This document shows positions 1-11,645 of a stretch of DNA of 64,000 nt, one piece after another. The stretch spans positions 992,001 to 1,056,000 of the forward strand of contig NC_088959.1 of the NCBI RefSeq assembly GCF_010111755.1. Direction: 5' to 3'. This stretch comes from Nakaseomyces glabratus (Eukaryota; Ascomycota; Saccharomycetes; Saccharomycetales; Saccharomycetaceae). The position numbers and the translations under genes are program-made. Numbering within the stretch: position 1 is the first letter of the stretch; each line of letters opens with the position of its first letter. Under the pieces are notes generated by a model. It saw nothing but the letters and a program-made list of their open reading frames with translations, made no database searches and was not told the DNA's origin.

Positions 1-1288
1 TGGTAACAATCTCTCCCTTCTCATCAACAGTGATGAAGAACGAGATCCAGTCGCTCTCAACATAGTCCTCACCAGTAGTAGCCGTCACCGTCAAAGGTGG
101 AGCACTGTACGTCCTGGTGCTGCTCGTGGTGATCACACCGCCAAACTCGTTCGTAGTGGTCCAGAATGACACAACCTCATAGTTCGTCATATTGTTCTCA
201 AGAACAACTGTGTGCGTCTCCACTGGAGGTGCAGGGCCAAACGACGTGTGTGGAGCCTCAGGCAACTTGTAGTCACGCGTAGCATTGAACAGAGTGCTGC
301 TGGTAACAATCTCTCCCTTCTCATCAACAGTGATGAAGAACGAGATCCAGTCGCTCTCAACATAGTCCTCACCAGTAGTAGCCGTCACCGTCAAAGGTGG
401 AGCACTGTACGTCCTGGTGCTGCTCGTGGTGATCACACCGCCAAACTCGTTCGTAGTGGTCCAGAATGACACAACCTCATAGTTCGTCATATTGTTCTCA
501 AGAACAACTGTGTGCGTCTCCACTGGAGGTGCAGGGCCAAACGACGTGTGTGGAGCCTCAGGCAACTTGTAGTCACGCGTAGCATTGAACAGAGTGCTGC
601 TGGTAACAATCTCTCCCTTCTCATCAACAGTGATGAAGAACGAGATCCAGTCGCTCTCAACATAGTCCTCACCAGTAGTAGCCGTCACCGTCAAAGGTGG
701 AGCACTGTACGTCCTGGTGCTGCTCGTGGTGATCACACCGCCAAACTCGTTCGTAGTGGTCCAGAATGACACAACCTCATAGTTCGTCATATTGTTCTCA
801 AGAACAACTGTGTGCGTCTCCACTGGAGGTGCAGGGCCAAACGACGTGTGTGGAGCCTCAGGCAACTTGTAGTCACGCGTAGCATTGAACAGAGTGCTGC
901 TGGTAACAATCTCTCCCTTCTCATCAACAGTGATGAAGAACGAGATCCAGTCGCTCTCAACATAGTCCTCACCAGTAGTAGCCGTCACCGTCAAAGGTGG
1001 AGCACTGTACGTCCTGGTGCTGCTCGTGGTGATCACACCGCCAAACTCGTTCGTAGTGGTCCAGAATGACACAACCTCATAGTTCGTCATATTGTTCTCA
1101 AGAACAACTGTGTGCGTCTCCACTGGAGGTGCAGGGCCAAACGACGTGTGTGGAGCCTCAGGCAACTTGTAGTCACGCGTAGCATTGAACAGAGTGCTGC
1201 TGGTAACAATCTCTCCCTTCTCATCAACAGTGATGAAGAACGAGATCCAGTCGCTCTCAACATAGTCCTCACCAGTAGTAGCCGTCAC
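1..1288 (-). repeat. 300-bp tandem repeat array of adhesin A (at least 4.3 identical copies)
   Basis: The rows starting at 1, 301, 601, 901 and 1201 are identical. Identity stops sharply at 1288, where the following, older copy is diverged. The unit encodes 100 residues made of two related half-modules: one with YEVVSFWTTTNEFGG, the other with YVESDWISFFITVDEKG followed by an N-glycosylation sequon (NAT). The period is a multiple of three, so copy-number changes keep the frame. The array continues beyond the window. Confidence 0.97.
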
Positions 1289-2953
1289 AGTTAAAGGTGG
1301 TGGACTATATTTGGTGGTAGTACTTGTTGTAATAATTTTACCGTTTGCATCTAGTGTTGTGTAGTATGATATCACATCATATTCAGTGACCTCATTGCCA
1401 AGATCAATTATTTTGGTTTCAGGGCTTGGTGCGGGATCATAACTGGTAGATGCAGAAATTATGACGCTATCAGTAATTATTTGACCTTCTCCATTGACAG
1501 TAATAAAGTATGAATAAACGTCAACTACATGTTCATGGTTCTCATATATCGTGATAGTAGTGACTGGAGGAGGACTGTATTTGTCTACATGACTTGTAGT
1601 AATCAATTTACCATTTGCATCTAGAGTGGTATAATAAGATATCACGTCATACTCGGTCACCTGATTTCCCAAATCAATGATTTGTGTAGTTGGAGGAGGA
1701 GCCGGAAAATGCGAAATTGAGAGAGTCTTTGTCGTTGTCGCATACGTTGGCTTTCCGTCGGCAGCCACTGTTGGGACATATGAGATCTCCTCGATGATCT
1801 GCTCATAGTCGGAAGTGAATGTCGTCGTAAAAGCGGGGGGTAAACTTACACTCACAGATATTGTTCTTGTCTTTGTACCTGTAACTGGATGACCGTTTGC
1901 ATCTACTGTGCTGAAAAATGATAATTCGTCTTCTTCCACCCATCCTTGTTGAGTTATTGTCACAGTTTTCGGTGGAGGTATTATCAAGACCGTTCTAGTC
2001 GATATTGAGGATCCAGTCACTGGGCTACCATTTGTTGTCGTAGTACTAAAGAAGCTCACTATGTCTTCTTCAATATAATCTGAGTGACTGATTGTTACAG
2101 TTGTTATAGGAGGGATAGAAAGGGATGGTGTTATGGTCGGCACTTCGACTTGGTAGATAGTGTAATTGCTCTCGATACCGTCAATACCGGTGTACAGACT
2201 GTAACTTGTACCAGTTGTTGTTGGATTTAGTACCCACCCAGAAGAGTAAGTAGTTGTTTGTGTTGGTGGTTTGGTGTACGTACATGTTGAACAGGTATTA
2301 CTGTACTGCCATACGTATCCTTTCCAATCGGTGTGAGTAGTCCCACTGGGGTCTTTGAATGACACATTAAGTTTTCCGTCCCCACTACCGTTGTAGTAGG
2401 CTATTCTTATAGGGTACGCAACACCTTTAACCAGGTACAGTGTCCTCGATGGCACTAGTGTATCGGTTACAGTGATATCAGCCTCACGAGGTTGAGGCCA
2501 ATCGTTTTGACTGCCGCATGCAAATGTTGAAGGATTTGCAAAGAACAGAATGGCGGCGTCATCTGAGCCCTGCAGAGTGAACGTGTAATTACCCGATTCT
2601 GGGGGCACAAAGTAGCCTTGTAACTCAACCAGTAAGTTTATTGGCCACACTGTTAAGCCGTACAGTCCTGTGAAAAACGGGAACCCACTTATTGAAAAAT
2701 TAGGTTGTGTAACGGTCGCTTTTTGTGTAGCGAAATTGAAAAGACCCGGATAATTTAAAAGTTCCTTGTAAGTGTTCGAGGCGATAGTCAAACCTAGTCT
2801 GACAGTAGTCGCCTGAAATCCCGCAGTCCTTGCCCAGTTATCTGGGAATTGGCAGACATTCGTTATACTGATCGGGTTGGCTGCTAGTACTATGGCGGCT
2901 GCGAACCTTACCATGTATAGCAATAATAAACATAATCTTATAATACAGTACAT
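1..2953 (-). CDS. Adhesin A: PA14/Flo5-like cell-wall adhesin, 5' part (3' end outside window)
   Basis: Reading leftward from the ATG at 2953 the frame stays open to position 1 (984 codons), so the gene is cut by the window edge. Residues 1-25 are a signal peptide ending LAANP. Residues about 33-225 form a PA14 domain: VCQFP, YKELLNYPG, LLVELQGYFVPP, the D-D pair of the calcium/sugar site (SDDAAILF, D131-D132), SRTLYLVKGVAYP, and a final CSTC. Cysteines lie at the family positions near the N terminus, after the DD motif, and at the domain end. Diverged 45-50-residue beta-type modules follow to about residue 555, then identical 100-residue repeats run off the window. By family, such proteins are GPI-anchored wall lectins for cell-cell or surface adhesion; the anchor itself is not visible here. 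The sugar ligand is unknown. Confidence 0.88.
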   Translation of the reverse strand, partial: MYCIIRLCLLLLYMVRFAAAIVLAANPISITNVCQFPDNWARTAGFQATTVRLGLTIASNTYKELLNYPGLFNFATQKATVTQPNFSISGFPFFTGLYGLTVWPINLLVELQGYFVPPESGNYTFTLQGSDDAAILFFANPSTFACGSQNDWPQPREADITVTDTLVPSRTLYLVKGVAYPIRIAYYNGSGDGKLNVSFKDPSGTTHTDWKGYVWQYSNTCSTCTYTKPPTQTTTYSSGWVLNPTTTGTSYSLYTGIDGIESNYTIYQVEVPTITPSLSIPPITTVTISHSDYIEEDIVSFFSTTTTNGSPVTGSSISTRTVLIIPPPKTVTITQQGWVEEDELSFFSTVDANGHPVTGTKTRTISVSVSLPPAFTTTFTSDYEQIIEEISYVPTVAADGKPTYATTTKTLSISHFPAPPPTTQIIDLGNQVTEYDVISYYTTLDANGKLITTSHVDKYSPPPVTTITIYENHEHVVDVYSYFITVNGEGQIITDSVIISASTSYDPAPSPETKIIDLGNEVTEYDVISYYTTLDANGKIITTSTTTKYSPPPLTVTATTGEDYVESDWISFFITVDEKGEIVTSSTLFNATRDYKLPEAPHTSFGPAPPVETHTVVLENNMTNYEVVSFWTTTNEFGGVITTSSTRTYSAPPLTVTATTGEDYVESDWISFFITVDEKGEIVTSSTLFNATRDYKLPEAPHTSFGPAPPVETHTVVLENNMTNYEVVSFWTTTNEFGGVITTSSTRTYSAPPLTVTATTGEDYVESDWISFFITVDEKGEIVTSSTLFNATRDYKLPEAPHTSFGPAPPVETHTVVLENNMTNYEVVSFWTTTNEFGGVITTSSTRTYSAPPLTVTATTGEDYVESDWISFFITVDEKGEIVTSSTLFNATRDYKLPEAPHTSFGPAPPVETHTVVLENNMTNYEVVSFWTTTNEFGGVITTSSTRTYSAPPLTVTATTGEDYVESDWISFFITVDEKGEIVT

Positions 2954-3246
2954 TCTTTTGCTATATTCGTTTGGATTTCAAGTCGTTTTTGCCAACAAAA
3001 ACCAAAAAAAAGTTGTCGGTTTTGTTTCTTGAAGTTGTATGAGCTTGTTTAATCTTCGTTACGATTCAGTTATAAATAAAAGACTTATTTGTAATGTCAA
3101 GTTGTTTTGCTCTCCCTGAAAATATATTGTTGTTGCAATGGTATGTATATTTGATTGTATTCGATCAAACAATCAATAACCGCAAAATATTAGGAAAAAT
3201 AATAAATTGGGGAACTTGGGGGTCTTGATGATTATTACCCTGTTTT

Positions 3247-3256
3247 TATTTTATAC
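3247..3256 (-). promoter_or_regulatory. Possible TATA element of adhesin A
   Basis: On the minus strand the sequence reads TATAAAATA about 300 bp before the ATG at 2953. The distance resembles that of the TATA elements before adhesins B and C. AT-rich DNA gives such matches by chance, so this is only a candidate. Confidence 0.3.
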
Positions 3257-5084
3257 GCTCTCTTGTACTTAACTTAAACTTCTTCAGATTAACGTATTAG
3301 GGATGGAAAAACTATTGCTCTAAGAATTCTAGTAAAGTTGACTTAAATGTAAACAGTTCTTTTCCCGGCTGTTATATTAAAAGCTTCAATGTGTATTGCT
3401 GTTATTCCTTTAGTTTCAAAAATTTTGTGTGTGTGTAAATTAGTTGTCACTGGTTCTCAAATCAAATCTTCTCTTTTATACCAATGTTATATACAAAATG
3501 AATATTAGTATTTCAAAAAAAAATTTTAAAAGTTTGGGATTATATGGATTCTTTTGTGTATGGGGAAGGAAATTAAATCGAACCCTGAAAGGAAAAACAA
3601 ACAAGATTTTTTAAAGAAGATAGCTGTTGTATATATACTGTGAGATACTTTGTGCATTTTCCCAGCATTTTTTATTGTTATATAATGGAGATTACAAGAA
3701 AAATTTTCCGGTATCCATCCATGGATAGTTACCACATCAAAAATGACCCTCCTTGAACCAAAAACTAGTCGATGCATACGCTATTACTTCTCTGCAACAT
3801 ATTTTAAGAGATTTTCTTCACAAGAAAGCCAGTTAAGAAAATGTAATTCATTTAATTGATTCTAATTAAGAGTAGGGAGTGTGGAAATTTAAGGCTCTTC
3901 ATGTAGCTGTACTTTCAGGGAAAAAAAAAAACAGAAGATGCGCATCTCAGGATAGAGATAATAGCAGAGGATCATCGAAAAGGATCGGAAGGAAACCACA
4001 TTGCGAGTGTGCGCACATCTGTAATAATGACGTTTTCCATAATGTGTACGATGGCAAATGAATTACTAATTTACTTTTTTTGTGTGTGTGTGTGTTGTGG
4101 TGTAATACAGAAGGAAGGGATTGGGATCGGGATAACGGGTCCAGGCCCACCAACAATCTTCTCTATCCTTAATTAGAAAAGGGCCGGGCAATGGAGATTC
4201 CTCTTTGCCAAAACTCATTTAACAGTTTTCTGAACAATATTGTAAATTGCAGCATGTACGTTCGATTCTCTACATTTAGTCAAAATGCTTTTCCGATCCC
4301 TCAAAAACGTTGTAGGTGCATTTTGTAATAGGACAGTGCTACGATGCCCCTAGTAGTTATACAGAAGAGGGGTGGTTGGAAAAGAGTGCTACTAGATTTC
4401 TTATGCTCTGCCTGGGAGTCTAGTCTAATTGAAATTTACTCGAGACTTACACATGCACACTCACAGAGGCAACTGACTATGCAGCTTCCTAAGAAATATT
4501 CGTGGCACAGGGAATTTAGAATCCAGATGAAATGCTGAGGAACGGCTATTAGGCATAGTACCTGGACTTAACTGTCGACCAGCATTAAAGAGGGAAAAAC
4601 TTTATTTCTGTGAAGGACCCCTACAATTGCAAGTCTGTAAACACTTGATGCTTTGTTGCGTTGTTACTTTTTTCTTATCTTGATTCTGGGACCTTCTATG
4701 CTCCTCGTAGAGGTATTTTCAAGATTCGGAGATAACTGACTAAATAACGAGTAATAAGTGGTCCCAGTGTTGTAGTGCGCTGTGTTCAGTGGAAACAGAC
4801 ACAAAGGGGCTTTTTCCGTTTCTCACGCGCGTTCTGATGATTTGCCTTGTTGATGGGTTCCCTTTTTTTTCTCTTTCTCCCTTTTTGGAGCAAGATGCGG
4901 ATTTTCTTCTGTGCACCTTGGCGTAGAAGCCTGTGCAGAAGCCTGTGCAGAAGGGAGAGAGGCAGAGAGGGAAGCCGGGCCGGCAAGAATTGGGGGGGGT
5001 TGCCCACTCCATGAAGAAACACTCGGACGAAAGTCTCGGCTCTACTGGATGTGAGAGAGTGGTACAGAAAAAATCTACAAATCA

Positions 5085-5116
5085 GCTAAGAGGCTAAGAG
5101 GCTAAGAGGCTAAGAA
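5085..5116. repeat. 8-bp minisatellite, four copies of GCTAAGAG
   Basis: Three perfect copies and one with a final base change lie head to tail in non-coding DNA. No function is apparent. Confidence 0.9.
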
Positions 5117-8100
5117 GTTTAGCGTTGCACTGCCCGGGACGGCATGGTTCTGTTTGTGTTTGTTTTTTAGAAGTTGTCCGGCGATTTAGGACTAAGAAAA
5201 CAAGTAAATCGCAGCTCCGTATCTATGAGTCCTCCAACACTTACTACTTCGGGAAACTATTCTGAGATGGCTGATCGGAAAGCAAGTCTCTCTAAGAAGG
5301 AAGCAGGGGAAGAGACCTATTCTACGAGAGTAAAATGCTAGTGGGAGTTTACCTTAACAAGAAAAGAGGGGCGAAAATGGGATGTAGTGGGCTTGTTTTC
5401 CATTTGGGTTTTAAGTCTTTTGCTCTTCTGTGTTACGTACTCTACATAACTGTTCCACAGCCCCATGGAAAACATGATTTTTTTTGGGATTTGCCGATAT
5501 ACCCCGAGGAGATGAAAATCCCATTTTCTAAACTGGTAAACAGGCATGAATTTTTGCTTAAGAGAGGAAAACGAAAGAAAAGAAAAAAAGAGAAAGAAAT
5601 ACATTGCTTGAACTAAACCTTGCAAGACTATTCACAAGAAATATGCCATGCGATCTGTATCCCCAAGACAAAAAGAAATAAACAAATAAAACTACTGCTT
5701 GTATTGGGGTTATGTTGATATTATCATCTCTTCAATGGTACTTCTTATTTTTTTTATTCTGGATTTGCTATTGATTTTAGTAAGTGGTATCTATTGTGGA
5801 GAGACTATCTGAACTATTTTTATGGGAACAAAAAGGAAAATGTATTTCTTATAGGTAGCATTCATACTATGTAATCATTCCATAATCCATTTACACCCTT
5901 ACACGTCATAGATACATCCACATAGTTTCTCAAATATGTTCCTCATGTGAAACAACAGTATTTTGGACGATATATCGATACTTAGTACCATTGATAAAAA
6001 TATAGGAGTTAGTCTCTTAAAATAGATTCACTATATAGACTAAAAGTGCCTCTAATGATCTACATTGAACCAATAAAAACAAGGATGATGTATAGTATAT
6101 GTAGGTCTTCGAGCTCATTAATGCCTTGACCCATTTATTTAATTTCTAATTAACTAGCATATACACTATTATCATCACATTCTTTATTTTTAGAAGCATG
6201 TTGAAAAATAATTTGTGGAATCTTCTTCTAGAGAGTAATCTCTCTGGACTTTTCTTGACCCAATATGTATTTGACCTTAACCTACATGGGTGTATCAGTT
6301 CATTTCTGTGCCACAATAAAGCATTCTAACACAGCATTCACGGTTTGAGGACCGATGATGTAATAAACCACACTTGATACATTTATCTCGAGAAGAGATG
6401 AGCTTTGCCCTACCAAACCAATGCAGTCTTAATTACAACACCAGGTCAGGAAATCCAGTTTCTAAGCCCCAACAACACAGTGGTATTTTTATATATTAAT
6501 ACTTATCTGTTCTGGAATGGTAAGTTAGGTGAATGATTTTCCATGTGCCTATTGTTGTATTATTTATTTACTGGGATAAATAGTAAAAGAGCTAATCACG
6601 TATGAGTGTGAATCTTTTCTTTAGAGAGAGAGAATGACGCTCTTCGTTTCATTTTAAACTGAAGTTGATAGTGTTGTAACGTTATTTCTAATTCACAAAG
6701 TTTTGAAATTTAATGTGGGTATCCAAATAAATTTGAGACGATTGGTATCTGATCTTGGAATTCTTAAATCTTTGTCTAAATATTAGCTACTTCAATTAGT
6801 ATAATTTTTATACTATGCTGCTCACTTCTAGGAAGGGCAATATTCGGGTAGTGAAAATACATATCAGTTGCTAATCCATCATGGACGGTTGTTATATGAC
6901 TTTCTCTTAAAAAGGTGGTATTTCACATAGAAGGTGTGCCCTTGGTCAAGCAAACATAGCCATGCTATTCTCTTGTGCAAATCAAAAATAACCATTAGGT
7001 TTTAGTGATATCAATTATGATACTTACAAGGGGCAAAAATTATATCTATTTGGAGAGCAGATAAGTCTTGGAATGTAATGGCTTCATCTCCTGTCTATCT
7101 CATATTTCTTATGAGTAATCTACATTTGAGGTAACGATCTAGATAGCAAAATGAGAAAACTCGTTAAGTACAATCATCCTAACAATATTCAAGACAATAT
7201 TCACTTATCATTTTCAACAATTTGTTGAATTATCATCCTCAGAATATGTGAAGTTTAATGTTTTGTTCTTTCAATCTGACTTTCACATCCCAAACTTGAA
7301 TTATAAACACTGCAACATCCTACTGATATAAAGTGTGCCGTACAATTGGTCATATTCACGTGATCCCAACAGCATATGCGTTAGCATTTTGCTATGTTAC
7401 CCGCAAAGTAGTGAGACCAATGTGATACAGTTCGGGATAGCGATTCTATTATAAGTGATATGTGAAATGGTAAAATTTAACATTGTCAATTATTCAATCT
7501 ACGATTGTGCTTTGAAAAAGATATGTTTCAATTCGTTAACAAACCTTTCTTTGTTCGTAAAAGATAGAAGGTACTTTGCGTCGATAGACCATTTTATTGT
7601 AGAACTCACGCATCAAATGAGAGCGCAACATTTGTTTTAAAATTGAAAACAATTGAACATTTTTGAACATTTGAAAAGTAAGAACTGTAATATTATACCC
7701 AATTTTGAACATCCTTTTGCAATTTTTTCCCTACACTTGATATTTGCCCTGCAATGCAAGACTCAATTTCAGCATAGTCTGGCATTTTACTCGTCATGGA
7801 TGTAACAAGTTATGACTTCAATATAGAAATTGCGACATCCATAGAATAATAATAAAACATTACATATGATAAAAATTTGAAAATTTGGTTTCATAGGTCC
7901 ACTCAATTTTCAGAAAGCAGGTAGCTGTGCAGATAGTGATTGACTATTTCAAATGACGTTAACTCTCTTATGTGATCTGAATAGTATTGACCAAATGTAT
8001 GAGCACATATTATAAAGACTTTAGTCAAATTTAAAAAGCATCAATAACATTAGCTATACCCTTTGCCAATGCATGAAATAAAGGAGTTATTGAGCAGGGT

Positions 8101-11100
8101 AAGCTTCTGATCCTTCTATACAATGATTTAGCTAAAAATTACAAAGCTGAAAAACTAGTTTTTTATAGTTATTTTAATGAAACATCTACGCGATATCTAC
8201 AAATAGCGCTAAATACAGAAAACTATTGCGAGGCATTTCCAACTACATATTAATTAAAAAATTTCCAGTGCCCAAAAAACAAATCTCAAAGTATTTTTGA
8301 TTAGTCTCTCCGTATGTTTTAAACAATCGAATATCTATTAACCAATACGTAGCAACCCATTTATGCACTCTTCAGAGTGGTTAAGAATAACCGTCCCATT
8401 AGTTTATGTGCAGTACAGGCTTTTATGTAAGTAACATGCAAAACAAAAGTGCTATTAAGGTCTTTTTTGTAATTACTAAGGATCATTAACAAATATAGTA
8501 AAGCATTAATTAATGGTACGTTAGTCATGTAATGATACCAAAAGAAATGCTTACACAATTCTCAAGTACATTTTGTATGAGCAAGAACAATCAGAAGAGA
8601 GCGACTCTCATTCGCTAAAAATAGAAACTGCAGATGATATTGTACAGTCAGATTCCCAATGAAAACTACAATGGCACAGCAGTGAAGTAAGTACTTTTTC
8701 GCTAGGTTGCTCGGAGTTAATCTTCTGTCCGAACACTAATTCTCAGTTTCGTTCTTTAGTTTAGCAGTGGCTTTTCCCAGCTACATATATTTCATACCTA
8801 TTAGATACAACTTAGGTATATTCTCCGTGGCAGTAGGGAAGCAACATTACGACAGTAAGGGGGGTTTAGATCCAAGACTATAATTTTTTAAGCAACATCA
8901 AAAAGTTATTGAGCTGAGCTATTTTTATTCTTAGATTATACAACACTTGGAGCACTGACTTGCAATAAAGTCAGGCAGTACTTTAACTGTACGTCATCTC
9001 ACCTTACAATTTATAGAATCTTTAGTGATCCTGTTTTACTTACTACCTCAACGTAAAACCTTATCAAAGCTCTGCTCACATAACTATTCCGGCAAAATGG
9101 AAACAAAAGCCAACCCACAATATTAGAGTCGAAAGAGTAAATTACTCCTCCTCCTCTGCCTCATCCCCGTTCTACAATCAAATCATAATGAATACCAACT
9201 AATTCAAACACGGGTGAAGACCAAAAAAAATACCGCATTATCTTGGAAGCATTCCTTAGCCCCCTTTTAACCACAAGCATTGCCAATATGTGCTTACAAA
9301 ATTACTTTTTGAGGTTCACCCTTGTAATGCTCCTACTTCCACCCTTCCTCCGTCTACTGATAGTGAATGTGAGAATAGTGGCACATATTGCTCTTGGCAA
9401 CAAACACTGTAAAAATGGACATACGACCCGTCCTTTACTGGTGCTGAAGGAGTATAGTGAGGGCAAAACCGAGAAACACTGATCTCAAAAGGATTCTCCC
9501 TTTTGGTGAGTAGTTCGCAAGTCATCTTAGAACTCAAAGTTTGTACATTTGATGAATATTCTATGAAAATCACGTAAGTCTTTTTGCATCTGTACAGACC
9601 TTTCTATGTTTTATTTGCAACACTTCCGTTCTCCCCCCACCCAATCCGCTCCCGAGGTAGATTCAGTTTAAGCTAGATTCCTCTGACTAACTGATTAGCT
9701 CAGGTTTTCCCTTCACCAACGCCAGCTTTTCTGTGCGCTATTCTTAGTCTCTTCCGTTTCAAGTTCCCGTTGAATATGAACTACGGCTTTTCGGGAATTT
9801 TGCAATTTTTTTTTTGTTTTGCCCTCCGGGGTTAGGGAGGGCATTATACCTATAAGAACTGCCGTGCGGAATTTGTTTATCCACTAATCCATTCTACACA
9901 ATAACAAGTATTACCAAACTTTCCATGCTCGGGACTGGTGCGCATGTTTTGAGTACTATCTCTCCCCCTCTCATCTTTCACTTTTTAATTGAAATCTTCT
10001 TGAAAGGTCATCAGTTGTGCAACAGTTTGTCAGATTAATATGAAGCTCCGGGGATACTAACTTCCTAAACGTTTGCCAATCCTTTATGTTTAATCTCTCC
10101 TTACTCAAGAGTTAGCCATCGGGATGAAAATAAAAAATAATGAAAACAAGAAACTGATCCCCCCAGGAGTTTACACCAACTAAAATTTTGTTACTAAATG
10201 CGGAACTAACTCCCCCTAATAGAGGATCGGATTATCAAAAGGCCCAATAGTATTGAATGTATCGGTAGTACGTTTTATTATGTTAAGAAATCTATTTTTA
10301 TTGTCTGAACCTGCCTCCCCCCTCCATCCCGGTAATGAAAATTAAAAAAAATCCTTGATAGAGCTGCCCCTTGAATCTGTCTGTGACGAATAATCTAATA
10401 TGCTGTTCCAAGAAGACCTCTCTGCCGTCTCCGTTTCTACCAATGATGATACTAAGTGCTTACAAGTTAGTGTACACCACTACTGATTAAAAACCTAACA
10501 GTGATTTGAGATTCTTCTTCAACTCTGTTATGCAATATACTAAGAAAAGCTAGCCTCCTTGATTTGTCTTTGTGGTCCACTATCCTCCAAAAGTTCTTAT
10601 TTACCAAAATGACCTGCTATTACATCAGAATCTCTACAAACTATTTGTGTGCGAGGATTTACTTCCACAAAGCAAAAGGAATGAACTGCCTTCTATCAAC
10701 TCTACTGTATTTCAGGTATGTATGGAGCAAATCATAATCAAATAATGCCCACAGTGCCATCTGATGACATAGTCTAGAATTCATTATACCGTTTTTTTTC
10801 TAGATACTTGAAGAAAATTAAAGTAATGTGGAAAGAAGTAAACAACAATTATTCAACACCACAATGCACATACAAAAGTATATTGAGGAATTTTTTTTTT
10901 GTTTTAAAAAAATATTTATTATGAGCAACTAGGAAACCGTTTTTTGCCCCTTACGATCACCCTCTCTTTCATGATTCCCGGATATCAATATATTCTGCGC
11001 CAAGTAAATCCTTCACATCTACATATGCTTGTACACTTCCAAATTATAGGCGTTTGATTATAAAAAATAGAAGAGGGTTTCACTACAATTACTGCCATCG

Positions 11101-11378
11101 ACAAGAGGACTTACGGTGCATACGCTACCAGATTTCGGAAATTATAGAAACAGAAAATTTTGAGGAAATCACTGTACAGCTTATCCAAGTTTTGAAAGTA
11201 CAGGAGTTATAGGTATTTTTTATTCATAACTGTTTCTCAAAGTAACCGTTCTTTTGCCCACTTACAGTATAAGATAATTTATCATCAGCATCTTCACGTC
11301 GGATCTGAAATTGTTTCAATAGTTTCCAAAGTACTGCACATCTTCGGGAGTTATTTTTATCCTTGATAGAATTTCGAG

Positions 11379-11388
11379 TATATATAAA
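11379..11388 (+). promoter_or_regulatory. Probable TATA box of adhesin B
   Basis: TATATATAAA stands about 260 bp before the ATG at 11646, the same arrangement as before adhesin C. It is followed by pyrimidine-rich stretches typical of yeast initiation regions. The transcription start has not been located. Confidence 0.5.
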
Positions 11389-11645
11389 GTGGGTGTTCAG
11401 TTTTCTTTTCTAGAAATTACAAGTTATTTTTTTTCACTTTCAGAGGTTTGGATTAATATTATTATTATTGTTTTTTTTTTTGACATTTACTATTGCTTTT
11501 CAGTCGGTTGTACTTTATTGGTTTGAACTCTACATATTATCACTAACAAGATAACAAGCCAAAATCTAATTTCATTCAAGATTTTTTCATTATTTTCTGC
11601 TACACATTATAGTATTATATCTCATTTTGAAAGTATCCTCCAAAT

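Larger units (their letters stand above)
2954..11645. other. 8.7-kb intergenic region between divergent adhesins A and B, no gene recognised
   Basis: Both strands hold only short open frames (up to about 95 codons) with no recognisable domain and no consistent codon bias. The part at about 4740-5340 is less AT-rich than the rest. Low-complexity features include GT runs near 3429 and 4083, poly-T near 4863 and 9808, and a short tandem repeat at 5085. A weak hairpin is present at 9821-9842 (GCCCTCC ... GGAGGGC). The region is long enough to hold the upstream regulatory regions of both divergent adhesins, as at FLO11-type genes, but no specific operator is identified. Confidence 0.6.

Noticed and set aside
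4240..4290. T-loop-like GTTCGATTC suggesting a tRNA
   Set aside because: No matching acceptor, D or anticodon arms could be found around it.
5335..5616. 93-codon plus-strand frame with a hydrophobic middle and Lys-rich end
   Set aside because: No recognisable domain, a similarly long frame on the opposite strand at the same place, and low-complexity A-rich codons at the end. Not enough to call a gene.
6700..8560. Possible decayed transposase remnants in the AT-rich desert (for example the frame at 7455-7640)
   Set aside because: Translations in all frames are full of stops and no motif of a known transposase family could be matched with confidence. A profile search with frameshifts would be needed.
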